64,000 bases of DNA from Sedimentibacter sp. MB31-C6 (GCF_035934735.1 NZ_CP142396.1:2790001-2854000); one strand, 5' to 3'. Positions 27,801 to 36,790 are shown, numbered from the stretch's first letter. A program made the numbers and translations. Notes: a model not told the origin generated them from the letters alone.

Positions 27801-30533
27801 ATTACAGAAATAGAAAATATCACCAATATAAATATTGTTAGTTCTCATCCTGTTGAAATAATAAAATATATTGATTTATTATGTAAGGAAGTACAAATAA
27901 TTAAAAATGATTATGAAAAAATTTATGACTATAAATTAAGTAAAGACGAGCATCTAACTATAAAGAATATTATTGATTTACTTTATAATGTTAGGGACAT
28001 TAATATTTGTAGGAATTGGTTTCAAGAGAAGAGTTATTTACTTGAAAGTTATTTAGGGGCAAATTTTATTGGAGAAAATACGGATTTTAAAATAATCAGT
28101 AATTCTATAACTATTACTAATAATATAAAACTGTTATTAAGCAATGAAGTTCCAAAAAAATTTATATCATTATTAATATCTAATGAATATCCATATGAAG
28201 ATTTAATTTCTTTTCAATGGAGTATAAAAAAATTAAAGGATAGCAGTGTTTTTGATAGAATTTATTCAATATTAAACAAAAAAAATATTAAGGAAATAAA
28301 AGAAGAAAAAATTTCTTTGTTGATTAATTCAATTGATCTAATTATGAATTCTGTCAGTTTATTACAAGCAACATATACGAATTTAGAAAGTTATAGCAAA
28401 GAAAATTTACAGTATGAAATAATAATGTCTGATATCATTTCTTTAAATAAAATTCAAAGAATAGAAGAACAGTTTATTAAGCATGAAGTAGAATTAAAAG
28501 AAAAATATTCATTTTATTATAATGGTGTTGGTACTGATTGGGAAAGAATAAATATTAATTTAAATCTTGTTAAAGAACTTAAAGAACTTTGTAATGAGTT
28601 TTCCTTATCAAAACAGTTTATTACATCAGTGTGCACTAATGAAACTTTTGTTATAAAATGTAAAACTTTTGTTGAAAATTTAGCAAATGCTAAAAAGGAA
28701 ATTAATGAAGAATGTTGTGAATTTTTTAATTTATTTGAAAACCAAGAGGAATTATATAATTTGAATATTTATAAACTTCTTAGTAAAATTGAAGGATGCA
28801 CAAATTTGATTCTATTAGAGGAATGGATTAGTTTTCAAAATATTAGAAATAAATGTAAAGATAATGATTTATCAGATTTTATTGATAAGATAGAAAATAT
28901 AGAATGCGAATCAAGTGAAATTTTAAATATCTTTTTGAAAAGATTCTATAATTTGTGGCAAGACGTAAACTTAACTAAATTTCCAGCTGTTTTAAATTTT
29001 ATAGGCAAAAATCATCAAGTACTAATAAAAGAATTCAATACACTAGATAAAAAACAGCTTAGGTTAGCACAGTTTAGAATAAGAGAAAAAATAATAGCAA
29101 AATTACCCGATATAAACGTGACGACATCTGCTATTGAAGAAATAGGCATTTTAAAACGTGAAATAAATAAGCAGCGAAAAATTAAGCCGTTAAGGAAGTT
29201 ATTAAGTGATATACCTAATTTAATTACAACTTTAAAACCATGTTTATTAATGTCTCCTCTTTCTGTAAGTTTATATTTGCAAGCTGAAGAATACAATTTT
29301 GATATTATTATTTTTGATGAAGCATCCCAAATTCATACAGAAGACGCAATTGGTGCAATTATGAGAGGTAAACAAGTTATAATTGCTGGAGATAGATTTC
29401 AATTACCACCTATGAGTTTTTTTACAGCAAACTTATCTGACACTAATAACACAGATGACGATAATGATTTTTATGATTCTATATTAGAAGAAGCAATTAA
29501 TGCTTTACCGGAAAGAACGCTTAAATGGCATTATAGAAGTAGATATGAAGATTTGATAGCATTTTCAAATAAAAATATTTATATGAATAATTTGGTAACA
29601 TTTCCATCTAATAGAGGGAAATTGTCACATTGTGGAGTTGAATACATTTATGTTGAAGAGGGGATATATACTAGAGGAGGTAGAAAAAATAATATAAAAG
29701 AAGCAAAACGTGTAGCAGAACTAATATTTGAACATTTTGATAAATTTCCAAATAGATCTCTTGGTGTTGTTACTTTTAGTGAAACGCAACAAAACGCTAT
29801 AGAAAAAGAAATTAGACAAAGAAGACTTTCAAATCCATATTATGAGAAATTTTTTATAGAAAATATTGAAGAAGAATTTTTTATTAAAAATCTTGAAAAT
29901 GTTCAAGGAGATGAAAGAGACACAATTATTTTCAGTATTGGATATGGAAAGGATACAAATGGTGTAATGCATATGAATTTTGGGCCTTTAGGTCGAAAAG
30001 GTGGATATCGCAGATTGAATGTTGCAATTACACGTGCTAAATACAATTTGAAACTTGTTGGTTCCATTAAACCAACTGATATAGATTTAGATAAAACTAA
30101 TTCTGAAGGTGTTAGAATGTTAAAATATTATATTGAATATGCATTAAAAACATCTAGTAACCATCAAAACGATCTGATATTGTGTAATACAGCTAATATT
30201 GATTCATCTTTTGAAGAAGTTGTCTATGGATTTTTGGTTGATAATGGTTATATAGTAAAAACAAAAGTTGGATGTTCTGGATATAGAATGGATATGGCTG
30301 TTGAACATCCTTTTAAAAAAGGGTTATTTGTTTTGGGAATTGAGTGTGATGGTGATACATATCATAATACTAGAACTGTTAGAGAACGTGAAAGGTTAAG
30401 ACGGTCAATTCTAGAAGATATGGGATGGACAATTTATAGAATATGGTCTACTGATTGGATAAAGAACCCAAAATTTGAAGGCGATAAACTTTTAAATACA
30501 ATAGATAAAGCTATATCTAACACAATACTATAG
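24828..30533 (+). CDS. DUF4011-type superfamily 1 helicase with C-terminal Vsr-like nuclease, probable defence protein
   Basis: A 1,901-residue protein encoded by a single gene. Residues 1-170 resemble DUF4011 (KIEQWKNLLLDLGKSNRLINF, then INTLYLAFGMLKW). A Walker A GPPGTGKSQ lies at about 293-301. A helical region of about 1,050 residues follows before motif II FDEASQIH (about 1497). Motifs for AAA_12-type helicase closure come next (WHYRSRYEDLIAFSN, VQGDERDTIIFSIGYG, RRLNVAITRAK). Residues from about 1790 form a Vsr/MTES_1575-like nuclease with GIECDGDTYHNTRTVRERERLRR. This architecture has been reported among phage-defence genes (from memory, the Hhe type). It stands alone, without a partner gene. 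Its ribosome site is modest (AGGGGA). Confidence 0.8.
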   Translation: MENLDFKIEQWKNLLLDLGKSNRLINFRTTKKSNIEIKLPKLNELYSAIVKEEKLLKFDYSINSINQKSSIINGDLKTNRSLNEKNNILKSLRSKAKLSIEEQGINTLYLAFGMLKWIDRENIKEVIHSPLILVPVKLTLPSINHPYEISLHDDEIVLNPSLAYKLESDFGIKLPEFNEHDDEIIVFLDKIKSIIQIHNWEIVEEVQLTLLSFLKINMYKDLDRNKERIINHPVIKAIAGDYKEISQVPAELNNYNHDKNTSPLDTYQVLDADASQQDAILLSKKGYSFVLQGPPGTGKSQTIANIISEGIADRKKILFVSEKMAALEVVKKRLSEADLDDFCLTLHSHRANKREVLKELDRILKLTVENIRDDILYDLSDLDKKIKELNEYQEQLHTKVMPLDVTIYEINGKLAKLEGIKDVVFTIDNVENIDADKLNSYKYLINQYSKAVGKNNNDIISNPWSSSNIKTLTYDLRNKIEITIKSLLPKLRKFIDLYEKTVDFTGAKFNYSINNLQVLYDVLNFCIELPPIPIHWLEAEIDELRSMSNKFVFKRKQYFDLKNQLKKIYNEDIFAISSNDIINIFENEFTEIKKHINTKRYETQKDIIINASLIDSECKEIKNTLKDSFDKGSIITQKLGLSNLETINSLLWLDDLARYILKKTNPTDKWFNEVQLNDTLILLEDAKEHQLIIKNNISAIIENYDKKIVNLNYDDYIDKLTKSYTKTLNIIAKNNNIKDIGLIDRRSILNFSQNEVPKLERCKNIIELAYKAAERLSVIIEVKDLETFDELISLSKLINIINRNPQPTISWFDINMDSVIDKIISDLEERQVEIKELTEVIISKFSNDIFNIDYKGILSRFNTEYTSFFKKIKGSYKADRKIILSCYRNQKDKLEDNDIIKLLNNIAIVKEGEQWLSDNHNLAKELLGDLYQEKYTDWELVRLNRANFKSIRSYFGNFQISDKLKKVLLNCNLSDTNAEIRNLNESILKNAITEIENITNINIVSSHPVEIIKYIDLLCKEVQIIKNDYEKIYDYKLSKDEHLTIKNIIDLLYNVRDINICRNWFQEKSYLLESYLGANFIGENTDFKIISNSITITNNIKLLLSNEVPKKFISLLISNEYPYEDLISFQWSIKKLKDSSVFDRIYSILNKKNIKEIKEEKISLLINSIDLIMNSVSLLQATYTNLESYSKENLQYEIIMSDIISLNKIQRIEEQFIKHEVELKEKYSFYYNGVGTDWERININLNLVKELKELCNEFSLSKQFITSVCTNETFVIKCKTFVENLANAKKEINEECCEFFNLFENQEELYNLNIYKLLSKIEGCTNLILLEEWISFQNIRNKCKDNDLSDFIDKIENIECESSEILNIFLKRFYNLWQDVNLTKFPAVLNFIGKNHQVLIKEFNTLDKKQLRLAQFRIREKIIAKLPDINVTTSAIEEIGILKREINKQRKIKPLRKLLSDIPNLITTLKPCLLMSPLSVSLYLQAEEYNFDIIIFDEASQIHTEDAIGAIMRGKQVIIAGDRFQLPPMSFFTANLSDTNNTDDDNDFYDSILEEAINALPERTLKWHYRSRYEDLIAFSNKNIYMNNLVTFPSNRGKLSHCGVEYIYVEEGIYTRGGRKNNIKEAKRVAELIFEHFDKFPNRSLGVVTFSETQQNAIEKEIRQRRLSNPYYEKFFIENIEEEFFIKNLENVQGDERDTIIFSIGYGKDTNGVMHMNFGPLGRKGGYRRLNVAITRAKYNLKLVGSIKPTDIDLDKTNSEGVRMLKYYIEYALKTSSNHQNDLILCNTANIDSSFEEVVYGFLVDNGYIVKTKVGCSGYRMDMAVEHPFKKGLFVLGIECDGDTYHNTRTVRERERLRRSILEDMGWTIYRIWSTDWIKNPKFEGDKLLNTIDKAISNTIL

Positions 30534-30566
30534 CTTTATAATAAAAATATACAGCATGAGGTTAGA

Positions 30567-31406
30567 ATGGAAAAATATAAAGAAATTGAAAGAAGCATTA
30601 TAAAAAAATACAGAAAAAAAATCTGGTCAAGATTTACGTTAGCAATAAAGGAATACAAGCTTATAAAAGAAGGAGACAAAATTGCTGTTTGTATATCAGG
30701 TGGTAAAGACTCAATGTTAATGGCTAAATGTATCCAGCATTTACAAAAGTATACAAAGATTCCATTCAAAGCAGAATACATTGTTATGGATCCTGGTTAT
30801 AATTTATTAAATCGACAACGAATAATAGATAATGCAGAGAAAATGAATATTCCCATTAAAATATATGATTCTGAGATATTTGAAGTTGTGGAGGTAGCAG
30901 GAGGAGGAACTCCTTGCTATTTATGTGCAAGAATGAGAAGAGGATATTTATATAGATTTGCTAAGGAGTTGGGATGTAATAAAATTGCATTAGGACACCA
31001 TTTAGACGATGTAATTGAGACAACATTAATGAGCATGTTGTATGCAGGTGAATTTAAAACCATGATGCCTAAGTTGCACAGCGCTAATTTTGAAGGAATG
31101 GAGCTTATTAGACCAATGTATAAAATTCGAGAAGAAGATATTATTGCATGGAGCAAATATAATAGTCTTGAATTTATTCAATGTGCTTGTAAAATTACAG
31201 ATAGCATTTCACAAGGAAATGGTGGCTCTAAACGGAATGAAATGAAATCTCTAGTTAAATATATGAGAAAGATTAATTCTAATTTTGATTATAATATTTT
31301 TAATAGTATTCATAACGTAAACTTAGATACAGTTATAGGATATCGTAAAGATAAAATAAGACATAGTTTTTTGGACAACTATGATAAAGAATCAACTTCG
31401 TCTTGA
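30567..31406 (+). CDS. TtcA-like PP-loop ATPase / tRNA thiolation-type enzyme
   Basis: A 279-residue PP-loop protein with the ATP pyrophosphatase motif VCISGGKDSM, a central PCYLCARMRRGYLYRFA (CxxC) and LGHHLDDVIETTLMSMLY. A later QCACKIT supplies the third cysteine. These are the hallmarks of TtcA-type tRNA 2-thiocytidine synthetases, in which three Cys hold an Fe-S cluster. The nucleic-acid substrate of this Gram-positive subgroup is not established. It starts 33 bases after the helicase gene and may be read through from it, but a functional link is not implied. Confidence 0.78.
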   Translation: MEKYKEIERSIIKKYRKKIWSRFTLAIKEYKLIKEGDKIAVCISGGKDSMLMAKCIQHLQKYTKIPFKAEYIVMDPGYNLLNRQRIIDNAEKMNIPIKIYDSEIFEVVEVAGGGTPCYLCARMRRGYLYRFAKELGCNKIALGHHLDDVIETTLMSMLYAGEFKTMMPKLHSANFEGMELIRPMYKIREEDIIAWSKYNSLEFIQCACKITDSISQGNGGSKRNEMKSLVKYMRKINSNFDYNIFNSIHNVNLDTVIGYRKDKIRHSFLDNYDKESTSS

Positions 31407-31434
31407 CTAGACTTTATAACAAAGGAGAATTAGT

Positions 31435-33354
31435 TTGGAGAGAAAAATTGGTATTATTGCAAACGATATTGGGTTAAAGGAAAATATTGAAGAATTATAT
31501 GAAGATGATATTAAAAATGGTAAAATAATAATTGAGCTTTTAGATTCTGACAAAATGGAAGAACAGGGAAAATTACTTGAAAAGAAAGGCGTCAGAGCTA
31601 TTATTGCCCGAAGTGGGGGATATCGTTATACTATTGGAAATGTAAATGTTCCTGTTGTTAATTTGAAAATTTCTACTTTAGACATTCTTCATTCAATTAA
31701 AACAGCCAGAAAAATTGGAAAAGACATTGTTCTAATTATTTCTGATTTAGAGAATTTTGATTATGAAGAATGGGAGGATATGATTTATTCTAAATTAATC
31801 ATTGAAAAGTTTATTTATAAGGAAGAAATCGAAACAATAGTTAGTAAATATGCTTCCAAACAATCAAAAGTAGTAATTGTAGGTGGCGGGATTCCTTGTA
31901 AAATAGCTAAAAAATATAATTTAGATTTTGTTCATATTGGTGCTAGTGATGAGTCTATTCATGATGCAATAACTGGAGCATGGGAATTAGTTGACAGTTT
32001 GTATGAACAAAAATATAAAAATGAAATATTAAATACTACATTAGATGGCGTTCATGATGCTGTTGTTGCATTAGATAAAGATGGGAAGATAATTTTATAT
32101 AATGAAAGAGCACAAGAATTGTTAAAAAAGGACAGAGAAACAGTACTAAATAAAAAACTCCTTGATATTTTTCCGGAGCTTAATTTTATGTTAGAAGGGT
32201 TTAATAATCAAACTTTTAATCATAATGAAATAGTACATTTAGATAAAATTGTTATTACTGCTAACACTTCTCTTTTGAAAGTTGACGATCAAGTAATAGG
32301 TGTACTTTGTTCTTTTCAAGATATAACGAAACTACAAAAATTGGAAAAAAAGATAAGATATGAATTGAACAAAAAAGGACTAGTAGCAAGATATAAATTT
32401 GAAGATATAATAGTCCATGATCAAGTTATGAAAGATACTTTGGCTAAAGCTGTTAAAATAGGAGTGTCAGATAGCACATCTGTCATCTATGGAGAAAGTG
32501 GAACAGGAAAAGAAATGATAGCACAAAGTATTCATAATATTAGCAATAGAAGTAGAGAACCCTTTGTTGCAGTAAATTGTGCTGCTTTAACCGAAAATTT
32601 ACTTGAAAGTGAACTTTTTGGTTACGAAGAGGGAGCTTTTACAGGTGCGCGAAAAGGTGGTAAACCAGGTTTATTTGAACTAGCTCACGGTGGTACGATA
32701 TTCTTAGATGAAATTAATAGCGTATCGTTAAATCTTCAAGCAAAGCTTTTACGTGTATTAGAGGAAAAAGAAGTGATGCGTATAGGATCAGATTATGTTA
32801 TTCCTTTAGACGTTCGAATACTTGCTGCTGCAAATGAAGGATTGAAGGACAAAATTAAGGAAGGTAGCTTTAGACGTGATTTATTTTATCGTTTAAGTAT
32901 TCTGGAACTTCATATTCCGCCTTTAAGAAAAAGAAAAAAGGATATTATACCGATTTTTAAATATTATTTGTCGCGATTCTCTAATACTACAGAAATTTTA
33001 GAAATAAGTGAAGAGCTTGAACATAAACTAACAAATTATTCATGGCCTGGAAATGTTAGAGAATTGAGAAATCTGGCTCAAAGATTTATAATATTTGGTG
33101 AAGTTGAATTTGGTGAAAAAATAATAAAAGAAGTAAGTGATGATAAAATTACAGAAGACGACAATGATAATAGTAGTCTTATTAATTGCAATAATAAATT
33201 AAATTTAAAAGAAATAAACAGATTTGTTGAGGTGAAAGTTATCGATATTCTTGAAAATCAAGGTATGTCTAAAAATGATATAGCAAAGGTATTGGGTATA
33301 AGCAGATCATCCCTGTGGAATAAAATGAATAACAGTGACGTGTCCAAAAAATGA
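31435..33354 (+). CDS. Sigma-54-dependent activator with PrpR-type sensor and PAS domain
   Basis: A 639-residue activator. Residues 1-195 form a PrpR-N-like periplasmic-binding-fold sensor (RAIIARSGGY, VVIVGGGIPCKIA). A PAS domain follows (DGVHDAVVALDKDGKIILYNERAQELL). The AAA+ module has Walker A GESGTGKE at about 353 and the sigma-54-contacting GAFTGA at about 400, and there is a C-terminal Fis-type helix-turn-helix (SKNDIAKVLGISRSSLWNKM). The start is TTG, supported by AAAGGAG at 31421-31427. PrpR-type domains sense organic acids or acyl intermediates. The downstream sigma-54 promoter and palindrome make it the likely regulator of ptb-iorAB. Confidence 0.92.
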   Translation: MERKIGIIANDIGLKENIEELYEDDIKNGKIIIELLDSDKMEEQGKLLEKKGVRAIIARSGGYRYTIGNVNVPVVNLKISTLDILHSIKTARKIGKDIVLIISDLENFDYEEWEDMIYSKLIIEKFIYKEEIETIVSKYASKQSKVVIVGGGIPCKIAKKYNLDFVHIGASDESIHDAITGAWELVDSLYEQKYKNEILNTTLDGVHDAVVALDKDGKIILYNERAQELLKKDRETVLNKKLLDIFPELNFMLEGFNNQTFNHNEIVHLDKIVITANTSLLKVDDQVIGVLCSFQDITKLQKLEKKIRYELNKKGLVARYKFEDIIVHDQVMKDTLAKAVKIGVSDSTSVIYGESGTGKEMIAQSIHNISNRSREPFVAVNCAALTENLLESELFGYEEGAFTGARKGGKPGLFELAHGGTIFLDEINSVSLNLQAKLLRVLEEKEVMRIGSDYVIPLDVRILAAANEGLKDKIKEGSFRRDLFYRLSILELHIPPLRKRKKDIIPIFKYYLSRFSNTTEILEISEELEHKLTNYSWPGNVRELRNLAQRFIIFGEVEFGEKIIKEVSDDKITEDDNDNSSLINCNNKLNLKEINRFVEVKVIDILENQGMSKNDIAKVLGISRSSLWNKMNNSDVSKK

Positions 33355-33359
33355 AATTT

Positions 33360-33379
33360 ATGTTCAGAATTTTGAACAT
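33360..33379 (+). promoter_or_regulatory. Candidate upstream activator site
   Basis: ATGTTCA-N6-TGAACAT is a 7-bp-arm palindrome about 60 bases upstream of the -24 element, where a sigma-54 activator would bind. It starts just after the activator's stop codon. Confidence 0.6.
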
Positions 33380-33393
33380 TTTATTAGTGATTT

Positions 33394-33425
33394 AATAGCC
33401 ATATTTTAAATAATGGCTATTTTTT
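33394..33425 (+). terminator. Intrinsic terminator after the activator gene
   Basis: AATAGCCAT pairs with ATGGCTATT, followed by six T. It lies between the activator site and the promoter and insulates ptb from upstream transcription. Confidence 0.8.
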
Positions 33426-33437
33426 AACGATAAAGTT

Positions 33438-33454
33438 TTGGCATAGTTATTGCT
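33438..33454 (+). promoter_or_regulatory. Sigma-54 (-24/-12) promoter of ptb-iorAB
   Basis: TTGGCATAGTTATTGCT: the GG of the -24 and the GC of the -12 are separated by exactly 10 bases, as the RpoN consensus TGGCAC-N5-TTGCW requires. It is 51 bases before the ptb start. Confidence 0.85.
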
Positions 33455-33504
33455 ATATATATTAATGTAGATTTGCGTAAAAATGTATTTTAAGGAGTAT
33501 GCAT

Positions 33505-34410
33505 ATGGACTTGAAAAATTTTAATGATTTAATTACTAAAGTTAAGGATAACGATAACATAAAAAAGGTAGCAGTAGTAGCTGCACAGGATGAACATACC
33601 TTAGAGGCTGTTTTTAGAGCGAGGAGGGATCATATAGTTAAACCTGTTTTAATAGGAGACAAACCTAAGATAAAGGATGTTCTTAAAAGTCTAAATGTTG
33701 AATTTGATGAAGATGAAATAATTCATGTAAGTAGTGATTTTGAAGCTGCAGAGAAAGCGGTTGAGTTTATAAATGAAAATAAGGCAGATTTTATAATGAA
33801 AGGTAAACTTCAAACTGCAGATTTGTTAAAAGCGGTTGTAAATAAAGAAAAAGGGCTTAGAACAGGAAAAGTAATGTCACATGTTGCAATTTTGGAGGTT
33901 CCTTCATATCACAAGCTTATTTCTGTTACAGATGGTGGTATGATGATGTATCCTAGTGTTGAAGAAAAAAAAGAAATTATCGAAAATGTAGTTGATGTTT
34001 TTCGTAAGTTAGGTTATAAATGTCCATTGATTGCAGTTATGACTGCCGTTGAAACTGTAAATCCTAAAATGCCTGAAACAGTAGATGCAGACATTCTTAA
34101 GAAAATGAATCAATCAGGAAAAATTAAGGATTGTATAGTTGAAGGACCTGTATCTTATGATTTGATTATGAATAAAGAATCTGCTGCTATTAAAGGATAC
34201 AATAGCCCTATAACAGGAAATGTAGATATATTAATTTCACCAAATATTACTACAGGAAACTTATTAAGTAAAGCTTTAATAGAATCAGCAGGAGCAAAAA
34301 TGGCAGGTATGATTGTAGGAGCAAAAGTTCCTATTGTATTGACATCGAGAGGGTCAACTTCAGAAGAAAAATACTTATCATTAGTTTTATCAGCATCAGC
34401 TGCAAAATAA
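33505..34410 (+). CDS. ptb: Phosphate butyryltransferase (phosphotransacylase)
   Basis: A 301-residue phosphate acyltransferase that exchanges CoA for phosphate on butyryl-CoA and related acyl-CoAs. Family blocks include VVAAQDEHTLEAVFRA, MKGKLQTADLLKAV, HVAILEVPSYHKLISVTDGGMMM and the C-terminal VGAKVPIVLTSRGSTSEEKYLS. ATG 33505 is preferred to ATG 33499, which is only one base after AAGGAG. As the first gene behind the sigma-54 promoter, followed 26 bases later by iorA, its likely role is to trap the acyl-CoA made by IorAB as acyl phosphate for kinases such as Buk. Confidence 0.92.
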   Translation: MDLKNFNDLITKVKDNDNIKKVAVVAAQDEHTLEAVFRARRDHIVKPVLIGDKPKIKDVLKSLNVEFDEDEIIHVSSDFEAAEKAVEFINENKADFIMKGKLQTADLLKAVVNKEKGLRTGKVMSHVAILEVPSYHKLISVTDGGMMMYPSVEEKKEIIENVVDVFRKLGYKCPLIAVMTAVETVNPKMPETVDADILKKMNQSGKIKDCIVEGPVSYDLIMNKESAAIKGYNSPITGNVDILISPNITTGNLLSKALIESAGAKMAGMIVGAKVPIVLTSRGSTSEEKYLSLVLSASAAK

Positions 34411-34436
34411 ATTTAAATAATTGAAGGAGTGAAGGT

Positions 34437-36221
34437 ATGAAAAAGTTATTAACAGGTAATGAAGCAATAGCTCGAGGTGCCTATGAAGCAGGTGTAAGAT
34501 TTGCTGCTGCTTACCCAGGAACACCAAGCACTGAAATACTTGAAAATATTGGGGAATTTAAAGACGAAATTATTGCTGAATGGGCACCTAATGAAAAAGT
34601 TGCTTTAGAATCTGCAATTGGTGCATCTATAGCAGGAGGAAGGTCAATAGCTGCAATGAAGCATGTTGGCGTAAATGTTGCTGCAGATCCTTTGTTTACA
34701 TTTGCATATACAGGAGTAAATGGTGGCTTGGTTTTAGTTTCAGCAGATGAACCGGGACAACATTCTTCACAAAATGAACAGGATAATCGTAATTACGCAA
34801 AATTTGCTAAAATTCCAATGTTTGAACCATCAGATAGTCAAGAATCAAAGGATATGGTAAAAGCTGCTTTTGATTTAAGTGAAACATATGATGCTCCTGT
34901 GTTATTAAGAACAACAACAAGAGTATGCCATTCTAAAGGTATCGTAGAATGCCAAGATAGAGATGAAAAAGAAATAATTAAATATAAAAAAACAGCTAAT
35001 AAATTTGTTACTGTTCCAGCAGTTTCGAGAGGTCTTAGAGTAAAAGTAGAAGAAAGACAAAAGAAATTGTTAGATTTTTCAAATACTACTAAATGGAATA
35101 GCATCCAGTGGAATGATACAAAAGTTGGAGTAATTGCTTCTGGAATGTCTTATAGTTATGCCAAGGAAGTATTTGGAGATACAGTATCATATCTTAAACT
35201 CGGATTTACAAATCCATTGCCTATAGAAAAAATTAAAGAATTTTGTTCAAAAGTTGAAAAAGTTTATGTTATAGAAGAAAATGATCCTTATATTGAAGAA
35301 CAAGTAAGAATTTTAGGATTCGATTGTTATGGAAAAAATTTATTCCCAGCTTATGGCGAGATGCTTCCAGAGGTTTTAAGAAAAGCAGTATATGGAGAAA
35401 CAAAACCAACAGTTGAGTATGAAGAAAAAGAAATAGTAGGAAGACCTCCAACACTTTGTGCTGGATGTCCTCATAGAGGGTTCTATTATGAGTTAGGAAA
35501 GAGAAAAAATGTAATGATGTCAGGTGATATAGGATGTTACTCTCTTGCCTTTGCAGAACCATATAATGCACAAGATCAGATTATATGTATGGGTGCAAGT
35601 ATTAGTATGGGACATGGGGCACAAAAAATATTTAATTCTATAAAAGATAATAAAATGAGAGTAGTTGCTACCTTAGGTGATTCTACATTCTTCCATACTG
35701 GAATTAATTCTCTAATTGATGTTATTTACAACAATAGCAATACGGTTAATGTAATACTTGACAACCGTATAACTGGAATGACTGGACATCAGGAAAATCC
35801 AGGCTCTGGTTATACATTACAGGGAGATAAAACAGCTGTATTAGATATAGAGGCAATAGTTAAAGCTATAGGCTTTAAGAATATAGTGGTAATAAATCCT
35901 AATGATCTTACTGCAGTTAAAAATGCTCTCGATTGGGCTCTTAGTCTTGATGAACCATCAGTTATTATCACTAGATGGCCATGTGTATTAAAGAAATTTT
36001 CTGATGAAGATAAAGAAGAATTTGATACAGCATTTAAGAGTAAATGTACTGTTGATGAAGAAAAATGTATTGGTTGTAAAGCTTGTACTAGAACAGGATG
36101 TCCTGCTATAGTATTTGATAAAGAGAATAAAAAATCAAGCATTGATTTAAACCAATGTGTTGGATGTGAAGTTTGTCTTCAAGTATGTCCAGTAAAAGCT
36201 ATAAGAAAGGTGGAAGCATAA
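34437..36221 (+). CDS. iorA: Indolepyruvate:ferredoxin oxidoreductase, alpha subunit
   Basis: A 594-residue TPP enzyme subunit that oxidatively decarboxylates aryl pyruvates to aryl-acetyl-CoA and reduces ferredoxin. The N-terminal pyrimidine-binding half (AAYPGTPSTEILE, SADEPGQHSSQNEQDNR) is followed by the TPP-phosphate half (CAGCPHRGFYYELGK, GDIGCYSLAF, TLGDSTFFHTGINSL). The C-terminus carries two [4Fe-4S] motifs, CIGCKACTRTGCP and CVGCEVCLQVCP. Length is typical of IorA. Its stop codon overlaps the iorB start (TAATG). Specificity for aromatic over branched-chain oxo acids is inferred from the family. Confidence 0.95.
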   Translation: MKKLLTGNEAIARGAYEAGVRFAAAYPGTPSTEILENIGEFKDEIIAEWAPNEKVALESAIGASIAGGRSIAAMKHVGVNVAADPLFTFAYTGVNGGLVLVSADEPGQHSSQNEQDNRNYAKFAKIPMFEPSDSQESKDMVKAAFDLSETYDAPVLLRTTTRVCHSKGIVECQDRDEKEIIKYKKTANKFVTVPAVSRGLRVKVEERQKKLLDFSNTTKWNSIQWNDTKVGVIASGMSYSYAKEVFGDTVSYLKLGFTNPLPIEKIKEFCSKVEKVYVIEENDPYIEEQVRILGFDCYGKNLFPAYGEMLPEVLRKAVYGETKPTVEYEEKEIVGRPPTLCAGCPHRGFYYELGKRKNVMMSGDIGCYSLAFAEPYNAQDQIICMGASISMGHGAQKIFNSIKDNKMRVVATLGDSTFFHTGINSLIDVIYNNSNTVNVILDNRITGMTGHQENPGSGYTLQGDKTAVLDIEAIVKAIGFKNIVVINPNDLTAVKNALDWALSLDEPSVIITRWPCVLKKFSDEDKEEFDTAFKSKCTVDEEKCIGCKACTRTGCPAIVFDKENKKSSIDLNQCVGCEVCLQVCPVKAIRKVEA

Positions 36222-36790
36222 TGACAAAGAGTATATTATTAGTTGGAGTTGGCGGACAAGGTACTATACTTGCTAGTAAATTGCTTACAACAGGACTTAT
36301 GGAAGCAGGTTATGATGTTAAAATGAGTGAAATACATGGAATGTCTCAAAGAGGAGGATCGGTTTCATCACAGGTTAGATATGGGGACAAAGTAGAATCT
36401 CCTGTAATAGAAATAGGTGGAGCTGATATTTTAGTGTCTTTTGAAAAAATGGAAGCATTAAGATTTTTAAATTACTTAAAACCTGAAGGCAAGGTAGTTG
36501 TTAATGATTTCAGAATTAATTCTATGCCAATTCTTTCTGGAAAAGCGGAATATCCTGAAAATGCAATTGAAATATTGCAAAGCAAAGCAAATACAACTGT
36601 TATTGATGCTGCGAAAGAGGCGGAAACTCTTGGAAACTCAAAAGTTATGAATATAATAATGCTTGGTACCATTGTTAAGGCAATGGGACTAGAAGACATT
36701 GATTGGAATAAGATAATTGGTGATAATGTAAAACCACATTTTGTTGAGATAAATAAAAAGGCATTAAAAGTTGGCATGAATTTATTATAA
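36221..36790 (+). CDS. iorB: Indolepyruvate:ferredoxin oxidoreductase, beta subunit
   Basis: The gamma-domain subunit that completes IorAB, of 189 residues. It begins MTKSILLVGVGGQGTILASKLL, the usual CoA-binding GVGGQG start, followed by SEIHGMSQRGGSVSSQVR. A longer in-frame reading from 36173 lies inside iorA and has no ribosome site. ATG 36221 follows AAAGGTGG and overlaps the iorA stop by one base, implying translational coupling and equal subunit dosage. A strong terminator follows. Confidence 0.95.
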   Translation: MTKSILLVGVGGQGTILASKLLTTGLMEAGYDVKMSEIHGMSQRGGSVSSQVRYGDKVESPVIEIGGADILVSFEKMEALRFLNYLKPEGKVVVNDFRINSMPILSGKAEYPENAIEILQSKANTTVIDAAKEAETLGNSKVMNIIMLGTIVKAMGLEDIDWNKIIGDNVKPHFVEINKKALKVGMNLL

